A stretch of 64,000 nucleotides of DNA from the NCBI RefSeq assembly GCF_035762905.1, contig NZ_DASUCC010000077.1:62001-126000 (forward strand), read 5' to 3'. Under the pieces are notes generated by a model. It was not told the origin of the DNA. It did not search any database and saw nothing but the letters and a program-made list of their open reading frames with translations. Of this stretch, positions 32,313-40,854 are shown one piece after another (position 1 is the stretch's first letter; every line of letters begins with the position of its first letter). A program made the translations under genes and the position numbers. This DNA comes from DASYTH01 sp035762905. Its GTDB lineage: Bacteria; Actinomycetota; Actinomycetes; Mycobacteriales; Pseudonocardiaceae.

Positions 32313-33904
32313 CCCCGGCCGGCGCCGGCCTCGCGGTCGCCGCGGCGCTGCCGCTGGGCTTCCTCGCGGTGTTCTTCCTCTGGCCGGTGGTCGCCATCCT
32401 CGGGCTCGGTCTGTCCTCCGGCAGCGTGCTGCCGGTGCTGACGAGTTCCGAGACCTGGCGGCTGGTCGCGTTCACGCTCGGCCAGGCCGCCGCCTCGACG
32501 GTGCTCGCCCTGCTGGCCGGGCTGCCGGTGGCGTTCCTGCTTGCCCGGATCCGGCTGCCCGGACTGGCTCTGGTGCGGGCTGCCGTGCTGGTGCCGTTCG
32601 TGCTGCCCACGGTGGTGGTGGGGCTGGCGTTCCGGGTGCTGCTGCCGGCCGGCGGACCGGTGTCGATCGTGCTGGCCAACGCGTTCTTCAACGTGGCCGT
32701 GGTGGCGCGCACGGTGGCCGGGCTGTGGACGCATCTGGACCGCCGGGCCGAGGACGCGGCCCGGGCACTGGGCGCGTCCCGGGCCCGGACCTTCGCCACC
32801 GTGACCCTGCCGGCGCTCACCCCGGCCGTCTCGTCCGCCGCCGCGATCGTGTTCCTGTTCTGTGCCACCAGTTTCGGGGTGGTGCTGGTGCTCGGCGGGG
32901 CCCGGTACCGGACCCTGGAGACCGAGATCTACCTGCGCACCGTGCAGCTGCTCGACCTGCCCGGCGCGGCCGCACTGTCCCTGCTGCAACTGGCCGCCGT
33001 ACTGGCCACGCTGGCGGTCGGCGCTGCGGCGCGGCGCAGGCGGGAGACGGCGCTCGCGCTGCGCGGCCGGGCGGAGTCCGCGCGCCGGCCGGCCGGAGCC
33101 GAGTGGGCGGTGGTGGCGCTCGCCCTCGGCGTGGTCGGGCTGCTGCTGGTTCCGGTCGCGGTGCTGGCGCTGCGCTCGGTGTCCACATCGGACGGTTGGA
33201 GTCTTGCCGGCTACCAGGCCCTTGCCGGCACCGGGTTTCCCGGCACCCTGGAGATCTCCGGCCTGGACGCCGCCGCGAACTCGGTGCGCGCGGCCACCGA
33301 CGCCACGGTGCTGGCCATGACGCTGGGGGTGACCGCCGCGGTGGTGCTGGTGGCGCTGCGCCGCGGCCGGGTGCGCCGGGCGTCGGTGGAGCTGATGGAC
33401 AGCGCGCTGATGCTCCCGCTCGGCGTGTCCGCGGTGACCGTCGGGTTCGGTTACCTGATCACGCTGGACAAGCTGCCCGGCGACCTGCGCACCTCGCCCG
33501 CGCTGATCCCACTGGCCCAGGCGCTGGTGGTCACCCCGCTCGTGGTGCGGATCGTGCTGCCGGTGCTGCGCTCGATCGACGAGCGGCTGCGGGCCGCTGC
33601 GGCCACCCTCGGCGCCGGCCCGGCCCGGGTGTGGCGCGAGGTGGATCTGCCGCTGGCCGGGCGGGCGCTGCTGACCGCGGCCGCGTTCGGCTACGTCGTC
33701 GCGCTCGGCGAGTTCGGCGCGACCAGCTTCCTGGCCCGCCCGGACACCGCGACCCTGCCGGTGGCGATCGGCCGGCTGATCTCCCGGCCGGGCGAGCTGA
33801 ACAACCAGATGGCCTACGCCGCGTGCACCCTGCTGATGGCGGTCACCGTCGCCGTGGTGCTGCTGGTGGAGTGGCTGCGGCTGCCGGCGGTCGGGGAGTT
33901 CTGA
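32276..33904 (+). CDS. thiP: Thiamine ABC transporter permease (two fused permease halves)
   Basis: This 542-residue ThiP-type permease has about 12 membrane helices in two repeated halves. Each half ends with an EAA-type loop: EDAARALGASRARTFATVTLP and RLRAAAATLGAGPARVWREV. It forms the channel of the thiamine importer with ThiB and ThiQ. The ATG at 32276, inside the end of thiB, gives a short basic N-terminus before the first helix; earlier in-frame codons are antisense-like and not conserved. Its stop overlaps the thiQ start by 1 nt (TGATG). Confidence 0.92.
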   Translation: MDQPVARARARLTPAGAGLAVAAALPLGFLAVFFLWPVVAILGLGLSSGSVLPVLTSSETWRLVAFTLGQAAASTVLALLAGLPVAFLLARIRLPGLALVRAAVLVPFVLPTVVVGLAFRVLLPAGGPVSIVLANAFFNVAVVARTVAGLWTHLDRRAEDAARALGASRARTFATVTLPALTPAVSSAAAIVFLFCATSFGVVLVLGGARYRTLETEIYLRTVQLLDLPGAAALSLLQLAAVLATLAVGAAARRRRETALALRGRAESARRPAGAEWAVVALALGVVGLLLVPVAVLALRSVSTSDGWSLAGYQALAGTGFPGTLEISGLDAAANSVRAATDATVLAMTLGVTAAVVLVALRRGRVRRASVELMDSALMLPLGVSAVTVGFGYLITLDKLPGDLRTSPALIPLAQALVVTPLVVRIVLPVLRSIDERLRAAAATLGAGPARVWREVDLPLAGRALLTAAAFGYVVALGEFGATSFLARPDTATLPVAIGRLISRPGELNNQMAYAACTLLMAVTVAVVLLVEWLRLPAVGEF

Positions 33905-34929
33905 TGGGGCTTGCGGTTCGAGACCTGACCGTCCGCTATGGACAGTTGACCGCGGTGTCCGGGGTGCACCTCGAGGTGGCCGACGGCGAGGTGGTGGCGC
34001 TGCTCGGCCCGTCCGGCTGCGGCAAGTCCACGCTGTTGCGCGCGGTGGCCGGCCTTGAGCGGCCGGCGGCCGGCGCGGTGTGCTGGGACGGCGCCGACCT
34101 CGCGCCGGTGGCCGTGCATCGCCGCGGGTTCGGCCTGGTGTTCCAGGACGGCCAGCTGTTCCCGCACCGGGATGTGGCCGGCAACGTGGAGTTCGGGCTG
34201 CGCATGGCCGGAGTGGACCGGGCCGGCCGGCGGGCCCGGGTGGCCGAGCTGCTCGACCTGCTCGGCCTGGCCGGCTACCAGGACCGGCGGATCACCGAGC
34301 TGTCCGGCGGTGAGCAGCAGCGGGTGGCGCTGGCCCGGGCGCTGGCCCCGCGGCCCCGGTTGCTGCTGCTGGACGAGCCACTGTCCGCTTTGGACAGAGC
34401 GCTGCGCGAGCAGTTGGCCCTCGACCTGGCCCGGGTGCTGCGGGTGTCCGGCAGCACCGCCCTGGTGGTCACGCACGACCACGACGAGGCGTTCACCCTC
34501 GCCGACCGGGTGGCCCTGATGCGGGTCGGTCGGATCGTGCAGACCGGGCGACCGGAGCAGGTGTGGCGGGCGCCGGCCGACGAGCACACCGCCAGGTTCC
34601 TCGGCTGCGGCACGTTCCTGCCGGCGACCGCGGCCGGCGGCGTGGTCAGCTGCGCGCTAGGCACCGTGGCGCTGCCCGGGGTGCCGGACGGGCCGGTGCG
34701 GCTGGGCCTGCGCCCGACCGCGCTGCGGTCCGACCACGGTGGCCGGTTGCGCGGCGAGACGCTGGCCCGGGTGCACCGGCGGGACCACGTTCGGCTGCTG
34801 GTCCGGCTGGACGCCGGCCTGGACGGTCCGGTGGACGCGGTCGCCGGGATCGCCGACGCCCCCGAGGCCGGCGATCCCGTGCGACTTTCCCTCGACCCGG
34901 ACGGGATCGCGGTGCTCAGCCGTCCTTAG
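33904..34929 (+). CDS. thiQ: Thiamine ABC transporter ATP-binding protein
   Basis: The ATPase subunit has 341 residues: Walker A LLGPSGCGKSTLLRAVAGLE near 35-54, Q-loop LVFQDGQLFPHRDV, signature LSGGEQQRVALARAL, Walker B LLLLDEPLSALDRAL and H-loop VVTHDHDEAF. A C-terminal extension (about 240-341) resembles a TOBE-like domain, longer than the E. coli ThiQ. It couples ATP hydrolysis to thiamine uptake. The last 14 nt overlap the convergent ABC permease gene. Confidence 0.92.
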   Translation: MGLAVRDLTVRYGQLTAVSGVHLEVADGEVVALLGPSGCGKSTLLRAVAGLERPAAGAVCWDGADLAPVAVHRRGFGLVFQDGQLFPHRDVAGNVEFGLRMAGVDRAGRRARVAELLDLLGLAGYQDRRITELSGGEQQRVALARALAPRPRLLLLDEPLSALDRALREQLALDLARVLRVSGSTALVVTHDHDEAFTLADRVALMRVGRIVQTGRPEQVWRAPADEHTARFLGCGTFLPATAAGGVVSCALGTVALPGVPDGPVRLGLRPTALRSDHGGRLRGETLARVHRRDHVRLLVRLDAGLDGPVDAVAGIADAPEAGDPVRLSLDPDGIAVLSRP

Positions 34930-35794
34930 TCAGCATCCGGGCCAGCGCGAGCGAACCGCCGATCGCCATGTAGCACAGCGCCCGCAGCACACCCTCGACC
35001 AGACCGTCGGTGGGCATCGGGTCACGCATGACGTCCACCAGCGCCGACCAGCTGTCCGTGATCAGCAGCGGGTGCAGCCAGTCCAGCGCCGGAATCGCGT
35101 TCAACACGGTGAACACGATGATCCCGCCGAGCGCCACGGCCATCACGATCAGCGGGTGCTCGGTGATCGACGAGATGGCCAGCGCCACCGCGGCCACCGC
35201 GAGCACCTGCACCGTGACCAGCGCCGCCATCAGCAGAATCCGGCCGAGCGCCGGCCAGAACGACAGCGTGGTGCCGGAGATCGTGATCATACTGTCGCCA
35301 CCGAGCAGCAGCAGCCCGCAGAGCACCCCGCTGACCGTGAGCAGGGCGACGCCGGTCAGCACCGCGCTGGCCACCCCGAAGGCCTTCACGGCCAGCAGCC
35401 GGACCCGGCCGACCGGAGCGACGAGCAGGTTGCGCAGCGAGCCGCTGGCCGCCTCGCCGGCCAGCGCGTCCGCCGCCCACATCGCGCCCATCATCGGCAG
35501 CAGCATCTGCAGCGAGACGAACAGCACGAAGATCGGCAGCACCAGGCCGTTCTCGTTGAGGATCGCGGCGATCGCGCCCGGACCGTCGGCGCCGGGCGGT
35601 CCCTGCAGCGTGCCGTTGGCCGCCAGCGCGATCCCGATCCCGGTCACCACCGGAACGAGAACCAGCAGTCCGAGCGCGATCAGGGTGCGCGGGCGGCGCA
35701 GTACCAGCCGCAGCTCCGAGCGCAGCAGCCGCCCGAGCGGCGCGTGGGTCCGGGCCACCGGTCGGGCCGTCAGGTCCGCGGTCAGCGTGGTCAC
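34916..35794 (-). CDS. ABC-2 type transporter permease
   Basis: The protein has 292 residues and about six membrane helices (for example LIALGLLVLVPVVTGIGIAL, LVLPIFVLFVSLQMLLPMMG and ALVTVQVLAVAAVALAI), of the ABC-2 exporter type with ADALAGEAASGSLRNLLVAP. The GTG at 35794 follows GAGGAGG and overlaps the upstream ATPase stop by 4 nt. It forms an exporter with the ATPase. The substrate is unknown; the LolA-like gene in the same operon suggests a lipid or lipoprotein-related cargo or a sensor role. Confidence 0.88.
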   Translation of the reverse strand: MTTLTADLTARPVARTHAPLGRLLRSELRLVLRRPRTLIALGLLVLVPVVTGIGIALAANGTLQGPPGADGPGAIAAILNENGLVLPIFVLFVSLQMLLPMMGAMWAADALAGEAASGSLRNLLVAPVGRVRLLAVKAFGVASAVLTGVALLTVSGVLCGLLLLGGDSMITISGTTLSFWPALGRILLMAALVTVQVLAVAAVALAISSITEHPLIVMAVALGGIIVFTVLNAIPALDWLHPLLITDSWSALVDVMRDPMPTDGLVEGVLRALCYMAIGGSLALARMLTKDG

Positions 35795-36840
35795 CGGGTC
35801 ACCTCCTCGACCGGAGCCATGGCGACATGTCCGGCCACTTCGGACAGCTCGGTGCCGTTCGCCTCCGCCTCGGTCAGCCGGGCGAACAGGTCCTCCAGCC
35901 CGGTGCGCTGCCGGCGCACCTCGTGCACCGCGACCCCGGCGTGCACCAGCGCCGCGACCACCTCCGGCGCGCTGACCGCGGCCAGGTCGGCGCGCAACCC
36001 GTCCGGCGTGATCCGGGCCGGGATCCGCTTGTCCCGCAACGCCTCCACCGCCGTCGCGGCGTCCGGAGTGGACACCAGCAGGCCGTCGTTGCCGGAGTCG
36101 AGCAGCTCGCCGAGCGGACCCTGGGCCACCACCGATCCCCGGTGCAGCACCGCCACGTGCGTGCAGGTCGCCTCCACCTCGGCGAGCAGGTGCGAGGAGA
36201 CCAGCACGGTCGTGCCGGCCGCGTGCAGCTCGGCGATCACGGTGCGCACCTCGCGGGTGCCGGCCGGGTCGAGGCCGTTGGTCGGCTCGTCGAGCACCAC
36301 GAGCCGGCGCGGGATCAGCAGCGCCGCGGCCAACCCCATGCGCTGCTTCATACCGAGCGAGTAGCCGCGGTAGCGGCGATGCGCCGCGTCGGCCAGCCCG
36401 ACCCGCTCCAGCGCCTCGCCGACCGCCCGCCGGACGTCCCCGGTGGCCAGCAGCGGCTCGGCCGCCGCGCACCGCAGCAGGTTCTCCCGGCCGGACAGGA
36501 ACGGGTGAAACCCCGGGCCCTCGACCAGCGCGCCGACCGCGGGCAGGGCCCGCGCCGCCCCGTCCGGCAGCCGGTGGCCGAGCAGCTCGACCGTGCCGGC
36601 GGTCGGCGTGACCAGCCCGAGCAGCATCCGGATCGTGGTGGTCTTGCCGGACCCGTTGGGGCCCAACATGCCCAGCACCGCCCCGTCCGGCACATCCAGG
36701 TCCACGTTGTCCACGGCCACCGTGCCGCGGTAGACCTTGCGCAACCCCCTGGTCCGGGCGGCCACCGGGGACGGGGCGGGGGTGACCGCCTCGGCGGCCA
36801 CCCCGTTCACCCCCCGGTCGACACCCGGCAACGTCGTCAC
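35791..36840 (-). CDS. ABC transporter ATP-binding protein (ABC-2 exporter)
   Basis: The ATPase has 349 residues: Walker A GMLGPNGSGKTTTIRMLLGL near 65-84, signature YSLGMKQRMGLAAAL, Walker B RLVVLDEPTNGLDPAG and VLVSSHLLAEVE. The C-terminal extension is typical of DrrA/CcmA-like exporters. The N-terminus has an extra ~25 residues before the domain. The GTG start at 36840 overlaps the upstream LolA-like stop by 4 nt. It drives the adjacent permease. Confidence 0.9.
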   Translation of the reverse strand: MTTLPGVDRGVNGVAAEAVTPAPSPVAARTRGLRKVYRGTVAVDNVDLDVPDGAVLGMLGPNGSGKTTTIRMLLGLVTPTAGTVELLGHRLPDGAARALPAVGALVEGPGFHPFLSGRENLLRCAAAEPLLATGDVRRAVGEALERVGLADAAHRRYRGYSLGMKQRMGLAAALLIPRRLVVLDEPTNGLDPAGTREVRTVIAELHAAGTTVLVSSHLLAEVEATCTHVAVLHRGSVVAQGPLGELLDSGNDGLLVSTPDAATAVEALRDKRIPARITPDGLRADLAAVSAPEVVAALVHAGVAVHEVRRQRTGLEDLFARLTEAEANGTELSEVAGHVAMAPVEEVTR

Positions 36841-37916
36841 TTCGCCTTTCCGAGCGCGTCGATCAGCACCTGCTCCGGCACCGCGCCGACGGCCACCCGG
36901 CCGTCCTGGGTGACCAGGGCCGCGCCGACCTTGGTGGTGACCACCCAGCCGGAGCCGAACGAGCCGGTCACCGGCTTGGCGAACTGGCGCACCAGGCCGC
37001 CCATGTCCGGCCGCTGGCCCGGTCCGCCGGCCGCGCCCGCCGCGGCGGACAGCAGCTCGGTGGGCACCTTGCCGATCAGGACGGTGTCCCAGCCGGAGCC
37101 GACCACCGTCGGGTTCACCTGGGCGAACAGGTCCCTTGCCGCCTTCGGGTCCACGTGCTCGCCCGGCTTGACCTCGGTGACCGTGGCCCCCGGCGGGACG
37201 TCGAACCGGAACAGCGCCGGGTCCTGCGCGCCCGGCGCGAACTCGGTGAACCCGATCCGCAGCGCCGGCTCGGCCTGCCCGTTGGCCAGCACCTCCAGCC
37301 GCAGCGGCACCCGCAGCTCGGCGTCCACCGCCACCTTGACCTCGCGCAGCAGCGTCTTCTCGGTCGGCTTCGGCGTCAGCAGCAGCTGGTAGACCGGCCG
37401 GCCGGCGACCCGCGCGGTGCCGTCCACGGCCACCGTGCTCTCCTCCTGCATCGCCTTGACCAGCTGCTGTGCCGCGGTGGCCGGGTCGGCCAGCTGCTCG
37501 GGCACCTGCTTCGCGGTGGACTGGCCGTGCTCGACCTTGCGCACCGAGCGGTCGGTGGAGTTCCAGATCCACACCGTGTCGCCGTCGGCCACCACGGTGG
37601 TCTCCGTGGCGCGCCCGGCCATTGCGATCCGGCCCTTGCCGGCGCCGTCCGAGTAGACCCGGGCCGAGGTCCCGTCCCCGTCGCCGGAGGGCAGCACCGG
37701 GATCGGCAACCCCAGGTTCTCCTCGACGGACACCGCGCCGGACATCGCCGGGACCTTGGTGGTCAGCACCGACGCGACCAGCTCCTCCGCGCTGATCGCC
37801 GGCAGCGCCGGGGGCGGCTCACCCGCACCGGCCGGCGTGGCCAGTACGACCAGGCCGACCACTCCGGCGGCGGTCCCGGTCGCCGCCACCGCGATCGCGC
37901 TGCGTTTCCTGTTCAT
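36837..37916 (-). CDS. LolA-like exported lipoprotein-carrier fold protein
   Basis: This 359-residue secreted protein has a signal peptide at about 1-31 ending TPAGA-GE. The mature part fits the LolA/LppX-like or DUF2092 beta-barrel fold, with ATETTVVADGDTVWIWNSTD, FRFDVPPGATVTEV and GWVVTTKVGAALVTQDGRVA. It may bind a lipid or sense envelope state. It is the first gene of an operon with an ABC exporter and is divergent from an MprAB-like two-component system, a combination suggesting envelope-stress control. The ATG at 37916 gives a standard signal sequence. Confidence 0.78.
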   Translation of the reverse strand: MNRKRSAIAVAATGTAAGVVGLVVLATPAGAGEPPPALPAISAEELVASVLTTKVPAMSGAVSVEENLGLPIPVLPSGDGDGTSARVYSDGAGKGRIAMAGRATETTVVADGDTVWIWNSTDRSVRKVEHGQSTAKQVPEQLADPATAAQQLVKAMQEESTVAVDGTARVAGRPVYQLLLTPKPTEKTLLREVKVAVDAELRVPLRLEVLANGQAEPALRIGFTEFAPGAQDPALFRFDVPPGATVTEVKPGEHVDPKAARDLFAQVNPTVVGSGWDTVLIGKVPTELLSAAAGAAGGPGQRPDMGGLVRQFAKPVTGSFGSGWVVTTKVGAALVTQDGRVAVGAVPEQVLIDALGKAK

Positions 37917-38022
37917 TCGAGATCCCCAATGTTCGTGTGTCTCATCTTGCCGCACCACGAGGATGCGCCCCGGCAACTGAGATGGCGCTGAGAGTGACCG
38001 CCGGGCTGAGAACCGGCTGAGG

Positions 38023-38028
38023 CATCCT
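38023..38028 (+). promoter_or_regulatory. Possible -10 element (CATCCT) of the two-component operon
   Basis: CATCCT ends 6 nt before the ATG of the response regulator, the same geometry as other leaderless starts here, but the hexamer is a weaker match. Confidence 0.35.
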
Positions 38029-38034
38029 GTGCAC

Positions 38035-38742
38035 ATGAGACCGCGGGTGCTGGTGGTGGACGACGAGCCGGGCGTGCGCCGCGCACTGCAGCGCGGCCTC
38101 ACCGCGGAGGGCATGGACATCGTGGTGGCCGGCGACGGGCCAAGCGCGCTCGAGATCGGCCGGACCGGCGCGTACGACCTGATCGTGCTGGACATCATGC
38201 TGCCGGGGCTGTCCGGCTACCGGGTGCTGCAGCGGCTGCGGGCCGAGGGCGTGCGTACCCCGGTGCTGCTGCTGTCGGCCAAGGACGGCGAGGTCGACCA
38301 GGCCGACGGGCTGGACCTGGGCGCGGACGGTTACCTGGTGAAGCCGTTCTCGTTCGTGGTGCTGGTGGCCCAGGTGCGGGCCATGCTGCGGCGCAACGCC
38401 GCGGCCGGCGCCGACCGCCGGCTCCGGCTGGGCGAGCTGGTGATCGACCGGGCGTCCCGGGAGGTCCGGTTCGGCGGCGCGCTGATCGCGCTCAGCCCGC
38501 GGGAGTTCGCCGTGCTGGACGCCCTGGCCAGCCGGGCCGGCTCGGTGGTGACCAAGGACGAGCTGCTGCGCACGGTGTGGGGCGACGAGCAGGCGGCCAC
38601 CCGCAACGCCGTCGAGGTCTACGTCGGCTACCTGCGGCGCAAGCTGGAGCTGGCCGGTGCCGGCGGCATCGTGCGCACCGTGCGCGGGCACGGCTACCTG
38701 GCCTCCAACGCCGGCATCGACGCGGTGTTCGACAACCGATGA
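38035..38742 (+). CDS. OmpR-family response regulator (MprA-like)
   Basis: The regulator has 235 residues. The receiver domain at about 1-120 has acidic pocket VVDDEPG, phospho-aspartate in LIVLDIMLPG near 53 and conserved lysine in LVKPFSF. A winged-helix effector domain at about 130-225 includes LSPREFAVLDALASRAG and VYVGYLRRKLELAG. It pairs with the histidine kinase, whose ATG overlaps its stop by 4 nt (ATGA). Location divergent from the LolA-ABC operon makes that operon a probable target. Confidence 0.92.
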   Translation: MRPRVLVVDDEPGVRRALQRGLTAEGMDIVVAGDGPSALEIGRTGAYDLIVLDIMLPGLSGYRVLQRLRAEGVRTPVLLLSAKDGEVDQADGLDLGADGYLVKPFSFVVLVAQVRAMLRRNAAAGADRRLRLGELVIDRASREVRFGGALIALSPREFAVLDALASRAGSVVTKDELLRTVWGDEQAATRNAVEVYVGYLRRKLELAGAGGIVRTVRGHGYLASNAGIDAVFDNR

Positions 38743-40064
38743 ACAGTCCGCGGGCGCTGTGGCTGCGGCGCACGCTGCGGTTCCGGATCACCGCCGTCGC
38801 CACCGCCGTGACCCTGGTGGCGCTGGTCTCGCTGGCGCTGCTGACCAGCGACCTGATGCGTCCGCTGCTGGTCAGCTCGGCGGACACCGAGCTGAACGCG
38901 GCGCTCGCCGAGGTGCTGCCGGTGGTGGCCGCCGGCGGTGTCCCGGCGCCGGGACCGCTGCGGGTGCACGTGCTGGACACCTCCGGCGTCCCGGTCGACG
39001 GGCTGCCGCGGCCGGAGCTGGACACCGCCGACCTGCGCTCGCTCAAGGCCGGCACGCCGGTGCTGCGGCTGGCCGACGACCCGCCGCAGCGCTGGGTGGG
39101 CACGGTGGTCAGCGCGCCGGACGGGGCGCAGCGGCTGGTGGTGGTCGGCACCCCGCTCGTCGGCTACCGGTCCGCGCCGAACCGGGCGCTGAACTGGCTG
39201 TTCCTGGCCGCGGTGCTGGGCGCGGCGGCGGCCGGGGTGGCCACCTGGTTCGCGGTGCGGTTCTCGCTGCGGCCGGTGGAGCGGATCCGGCGGGCGGCGG
39301 CGCGGTTGCCGCCCGGCAACCGATTGCCGCTGCCCGGCGCGCACGACGAGCTGCGCTCGCTGGCCGCCGCCCTGAACGCGCTGCTGGCCCGGCGGGACGA
39401 GGCGACCGAGCGGATGCGCCGGTTCACCGGCGACGCCGCGCACGAGCTGCGCTCCCCGGTGGCGTCGATCCGGGTGCAGGCCGAGGTCGCCGTGGCCCAT
39501 CCGGACCCGGAGCTGTCCCAGGAGGTGCTTGCCGAGGTGGTCCGGGAGTCCGCGCGGCTGTCCACCCTGGTCGACGGGCTGCTCACGCTGGCCCGCTCGG
39601 ACGCCGGGGAGATCCCGCCGGCCGAACCGGTGGACGTGGTCAGCGCCGCGCGGGACGCGGTGGTTCGGCTGGGCCCGGACGTGCCGCCGGTGAGCCTGCA
39701 CGCCGCCGGCCGGCCCTGCTGGATCGCCGCCGCCCCGGCCGAGGTGGACCTGGTGCTGGACAACCTGTTGCGCAACGCCACCCGGCACGCCCGGGTGCAC
39801 GTGACGGTGTCGGTGCTGAACACCGCGGGCACGGTCCGGCTGGTGGTGGACGACGACGGGCCCGGCATCCCGGAGGAGCATCGCGCCCGGGTGTTCGACC
39901 GGTTCTACCGGGTGCAGGACGACCGGGCCCGCACCAGCGGCGGCGCCGGTCTTGGCCTCGCCCTGGTCGCCGAGGTGGTCCGGCGCCGAGGCGGCACCGT
40001 CGCAGTCGGCGAGTCGCCGGAGGGCGGCGCCCGGTTCCAGGTCCGCTGGCGGGCCCGGACATGA
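38739..40064 (+). CDS. Sensor histidine kinase (MprB-like)
   Basis: The kinase has 441 residues. There are two membrane helices (about 17-38 and 147-170) around an extracytoplasmic sensor of ~110 residues, then a HAMP linker. The H-box is FTGDAAHELRSPVASIRVQA, the N-box VDLVLDNLLRNATRHA, G1 VDDDGPGIPEEHR and G2 GGAGLGLALV. It autophosphorylates and passes phosphate to the preceding regulator. The stop overlaps the Nudix ATG by 4 nt. Confidence 0.92.
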   Translation: MNSPRALWLRRTLRFRITAVATAVTLVALVSLALLTSDLMRPLLVSSADTELNAALAEVLPVVAAGGVPAPGPLRVHVLDTSGVPVDGLPRPELDTADLRSLKAGTPVLRLADDPPQRWVGTVVSAPDGAQRLVVVGTPLVGYRSAPNRALNWLFLAAVLGAAAAGVATWFAVRFSLRPVERIRRAAARLPPGNRLPLPGAHDELRSLAAALNALLARRDEATERMRRFTGDAAHELRSPVASIRVQAEVAVAHPDPELSQEVLAEVVRESARLSTLVDGLLTLARSDAGEIPPAEPVDVVSAARDAVVRLGPDVPPVSLHAAGRPCWIAAAPAEVDLVLDNLLRNATRHARVHVTVSVLNTAGTVRLVVDDDGPGIPEEHRARVFDRFYRVQDDRARTSGGAGLGLALVAEVVRRRGGTVAVGESPEGGARFQVRWRART

Positions 40065-40459
40065 CGGCCGTCGTGGTCGCCGCCGCCATCCTGCGCACCG
40101 GCGCGGTCCTGGCCGCGCAGCGCTCCCACCCCGCCTCCGCCGCCGGCCGCTGGGAACTGCCCGGCGGCCGCGTCGAACCCGGCGAGTCCGACCAGGCCGC
40201 CCTGCGCCGCGAATGCCACGAGGAACTCGGCATCACCATCACCGTCGGTGCCCCCCTGCACCGCGACATCCCCCTGCGCCCCAACCTGATCCTGCGCGCC
40301 TACCTGGCCACCCTCACCCCACCCGACGCCACCCCCGTCGCCCACGAACACACCGCCCTCCGCTGGCTCACCGGGGGAACCCTGGACAGTGTCGAATGGC
40401 TGCCAGCCGACCGCGAACTACTCCCGGCCCTGCGCAAAGCCCTCGGCGACCAGCTGTGA
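40061..40459 (+). CDS. Nudix hydrolase (MutT-like)
   Basis: The protein has 132 residues with a complete Nudix box beginning GGRVEPGESDQAALRRECHE (residues about 35-54) and followed by ELGI. It probably hydrolyses a nucleoside triphosphate such as (d)CTP derivatives or oxidised dNTPs, judging by the MutT-like length and ending. It is the last gene of the two-component operon, overlapping the kinase stop by 4 nt. Why a Nudix gene is coupled to a kinase is unclear. Confidence 0.9.
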   Translation: MTAVVVAAAILRTGAVLAAQRSHPASAAGRWELPGGRVEPGESDQAALRRECHEELGITITVGAPLHRDIPLRPNLILRAYLATLTPPDATPVAHEHTALRWLTGGTLDSVEWLPADRELLPALRKALGDQL

Positions 40460-40464
40460 AGTGC

Positions 40465-40508
40465 GGTTTCCGGCTGGCGCCCGGCGCCTGGCGGCGCCGG
40501 CCGAAACC
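40465..40508 (+). terminator. Imperfect long hairpin after the Nudix gene
   Basis: Five bases after the stop codon, GGTTTCCGGCTGGCGC can pair with GCGCCGGCCGAAACC with one bulge and one G-U pair. This makes a stable stem with no U-tract. Confidence 0.5.
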
Positions 40509-40604
40509 ATCGGTGCCAGGGGTACACCGGCCGGCCAGCCGCTCAATGCGGACCTCGCGCCCGAATCCGTACCGGCATTCGACCCTCGGGCGGCAGACCC
40601 AAAC

Positions 40605-40845
40605 CGGGTGGTGCGGCGGCAAGCAGGTTGGGGCGTCCGCATGACCTGGCGGAGCCAGGGTCAGCAGCGCCCGTAGGGTCCACACCGGACAAGATCCGTA
40701 CGACCAGTAGACCCAGGCCGGGGCGAACACGTCCACACCCGGTTCGGTGGGCACCGCCAGGCGACCGCGCGGCTCTCGTCGATCAGGATCACCACATCGG
40801 CACACCCCACATGCGCAAGCGTGGCGCCGACCAACTCCGGGCCGC
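40605..40845 (-). pseudogene. Possible frameshifted gene remnant
   Basis: Downstream of the XRE/TPR regulator the minus strand has two protein-like segments in different frames. ELVGATLAHVGCADVVILID lies in one frame, and VPTEPGVDVFAPAWVYWSYG followed by SCPVWTLRALLTLAPPG in another. The change of frame falls near 40766. Together they look like one small protein broken by a frameshift, but I cannot name the family. The rest of the 40460-40854 interval holds only the hairpin after the Nudix gene and nothing else I can support. Confidence 0.3.
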
Positions 40846-40854
40846 CCAGGGGAC

